Source: Moniliella sp. 'wahieum' (Eukaryota > Basidiomycota > Moniliellomycetes > Moniliellales > Moniliellaceae). Taken from it: 64,000 bases of DNA. Below the pieces are notes generated by a model. It saw nothing but the letters and a program-made list of their open reading frames with translations. It had not been told where the DNA came from and searched no databases. Position 1 is the first letter of the stretch. Each line of letters begins with the position of its first letter. The position numbers were made by a program, and so were the translations under genes. The stretch lies in contig RSEE01000060.1 of the NCBI GenBank assembly GCA_003971905.1, forward strand, positions 124,001 through 188,000, given 5' to 3'. Below, piece by piece: positions 62,423 through 64,000 of this stretch.

Positions 62423-63013
62423 CGCACCCGCAGGTCCATGCAGCACCAGCGTGGGGGGGTGGGGGTGGGGGCGAGGGGGGCGAGGGGGCGAGGTGGGGGC
62501 GAGGGCGTGGCGGAGGGGGGGGTGCTGGAGTGGGTGCTGGCTGGGCCATGCCATCGTGCTGGGCACGCGGCGAGCAGGAGGGCGTGGGTGTCTCGGGCGC
62601 TGGGCGGGACACTGCGCTGGTGCGCTTGTTGCACCACCTTCCACATAGAGCGCTGGGCCAGCACTGCCCCCGTGCGGCAGCGGCCCACGCCGGCAGTTTT
62701 GCGGTTGTGTTTTGCTGTGCTCTCGGGCGAGGCATCACGCGGACATCACATGTCACACATCACCCGCTGCTCACGCTTGCACCGATCGCCAGCACCGCCC
62801 ATCGATATGTCGCTCCCGCCCTGTCCGTGGACGCACCAGGCGAAGGCACCGCCACTCCTCTCCCTTCGATGTCGGCAGCAGGCCAGACGGCACCCTTGCC
62901 TACCACACCTTTCCTACCACCATCCTTACCACCATCGTTACCATCTTCCCTACCACCTTCCCCCTCCCACCGTCCTTGCGCCAGCCTCACACATGCATCC
63001 CATTCACTCCACA
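62423..63013. other. Intergenic between NIPA and SF3B1
   Basis: NIPA promoter and SF3B1 3' flank. G-rich block at 62450-62520. No gene recognised. Confidence 0.45.
62898..62975. repeat. Imperfect TACCACC/TACCATC repeat
   Basis: About seven copies of CCTACCACC, TTACCACC or TTACCATC spaced 10-13 bp, in the SF3B1 3' flank. Confidence 0.65.
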
Positions 63014-64000
63014 CTACAACAGCGCCTGCAGCTCGTGCCGGCCATAGTCGTTCCGCTCGTCCGACAGCTCCTGCATGTTGGGGTAAAACGGCACCAGTGC
63101 CGCCTGGGCGCCGAGGTAGTTGGTGTTGTAGGTGCGGACATAGATGCTGCGCACCTTGCGTGCCGGATGGAACAGGCCCTGGAGCGTGTAGTTGAGCAGC
63201 ACCCCGGGTCCCAGTGCCACCCGCATCGCCTCGACCGCTTCCATCACCGCCCCAATCACATGCGGCGACAGTTCAAAGATGTTGGGCCAGACGAGGTTGA
63301 GCAGATGCTGCATCGAGTCCTCTTGCCCTAGCCCAGCCACGCCCAAGGCCAAGTGCTTGACAATCGACGCTGCCGTCTGGCGGTGCACGTGGTCCCGGTC
63401 CGTCAACGCATCCTCCAACGCACCCAGCACCGAGTAGACATAGTCCTTGCCCATCTCCCCAATGTACTCAAACACGAACGACAGCGCCTTCAGCACCCCG
63501 GTCCGGACGTTCAGCTCCGGTTGACGGTACTCGTTGAGCAGGTACGGAATCGTGATAAACGGTCCTGTCGTCTCGGCTACAATCGCAATCGCCACCGTTG
63601 AGCACACGCGCGACTGACGTTCCTGAACCCGCAAGTTGGTAAGCAACACTTGTAGTACGTCTTGCGGGCCGATCGCCTTGGCAATGTACCCAAAACTGTT
63701 GACCGCCGCCCGACGAATGGCTTGTTTGTGGGCCTTGAGCAGATCCAGCAGCTCAAAGCAAATCCGCATCCATTCCCGCGCCGCCACGTACTCTGCACCC
63801 CGATCCGCAATCCGACCAATCAACTGGATCGAGGCCTCCTGCACCTTTTCGTGTCGATTGCGCAGAATCGGGGTCATACTTGGCAACAGATCCTTGATTG
63901 GCGGCTTCATCTCCGTCATGCCCAACACATTGGAGATAGCAGTAATGGCAGTGATGATCGACGCGAGCGCTTCGGGGAACTCTTCTCCAATCTCCTCAAA
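63014..64000 (-). CDS. SF3B1: Splicing factor 3B subunit 1 (SF3B1/Hsh155), C-terminal part
   Basis: A U2 snRNP HEAT-repeat protein that clamps the branch-site helix. 329 codons are visible, running off the right edge, with near-human conservation: [140 protein letters not shown] and [20 protein letters not shown], ending at the TAG at 63014. This is the C-terminal HEAT region. No frameshift or intron in this part. Confidence 0.97.
   Translation of the reverse strand, partial: FEEIGEEFPEALASIITAITAISNVLGMTEMKPPIKDLLPSMTPILRNRHEKVQEASIQLIGRIADRGAEYVAAREWMRICFELLDLLKAHKQAIRRAAVNSFGYIAKAIGPQDVLQVLLTNLRVQERQSRVCSTVAIAIVAETTGPFITIPYLLNEYRQPELNVRTGVLKALSFVFEYIGEMGKDYVYSVLGALEDALTDRDHVHRQTAASIVKHLALGVAGLGQEDSMQHLLNLVWPNIFELSPHVIGAVMEAVEAMRVALGPGVLLNYTLQGLFHPARKVRSIYVRTYNTNYLGAQAALVPFYPNMQELSDERNDYGRHELQALL

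Overview
The window is nuclear DNA of a fungus, most likely a basidiomycete and possibly Ustilaginomycotina. It is GC-rich with dense genes on both strands. Introns are few and short (about 48-190 nt), mostly with GTACGY donors and CTAAC/CTGAC branch-like motifs. The proteins read as conserved eukaryotic or fungal families, and both tRNA genes carry introns after position 37. I cannot name the species.

Layout: eS26 (partial) and an intron-bearing tRNA-Gly(GCC) at 1-941; a gene-poor stretch to about 9 kb that holds one small ORF, a possible transposase relic and a 2.2-kb zone of 7-bp repeats; U2AF35 (9136-10191); fumarate reductase with a cytochrome b5 tail (11194-13149, minus); an LYR-like protein (13793-15443); a Cla4-type PAK kinase (15629-17828, minus); an unknown minus gene and a REXO4-like 3'-5' exonuclease (18.5-21.5 kb); proteasome subunit beta7/Pre4 (21727-22713, minus); a zinc alcohol dehydrogenase (23751-24860); a peroxisomal ABCD half-transporter (26196-28394, minus) divergent from RNA polymerase III subunit C34 (28650-30350); a Cys-rich type I membrane protein (30802-31866); a Syntaxin-8-like SNARE (33026-34104); a giant coiled-coil protein (34435-41237, minus); tRNA-Glu(CTC) at 42706; a second gene-poor, repeat-rich stretch to 49.4 kb; the divergent IDH1/IDH2 pair (49438-52289); the TPR protein Ypp1/TTC7 (53007 to about 56730); complex I 49-kDa subunit (57394-58889, minus); a NIPA-type magnesium transporter (59688-62422, minus); and the C-terminal third of SF3B1 (63014-64000, minus, running off the window).

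Functional links: mitochondrial energy metabolism is well represented (IDH1+IDH2, complex I 49-kDa, fumarate reductase, the LYR-like protein). Two proteins of 3' splice site and branch site recognition are present (U2AF35, SF3B1). IDH1 and IDH2, obligate partners in one hetero-octamer, share a 527-bp intergenic region.

Two general cautions and one oddity. (1) Many conserved genes are broken by single-base indels, usually one base missing from a short G, C, A or T run. The protein resumes in another frame with normal conservation, so I read this as unpolished long-read sequence and not as pseudogenes. Coordinates given span the whole gene across such breaks. (2) Several low-confidence ORFs in the GC-rich flanks may be chance. 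(3) Intergenic DNA is full of 7-bp tandem arrays whose unit usually holds a 6-bp palindrome of form A-xy-y'x'-T, and the palindrome changes from unit to unit while the 7-bp phase is kept. Repeats inside genes are instead 6-bp. This repeat system is the most unusual signal I found.
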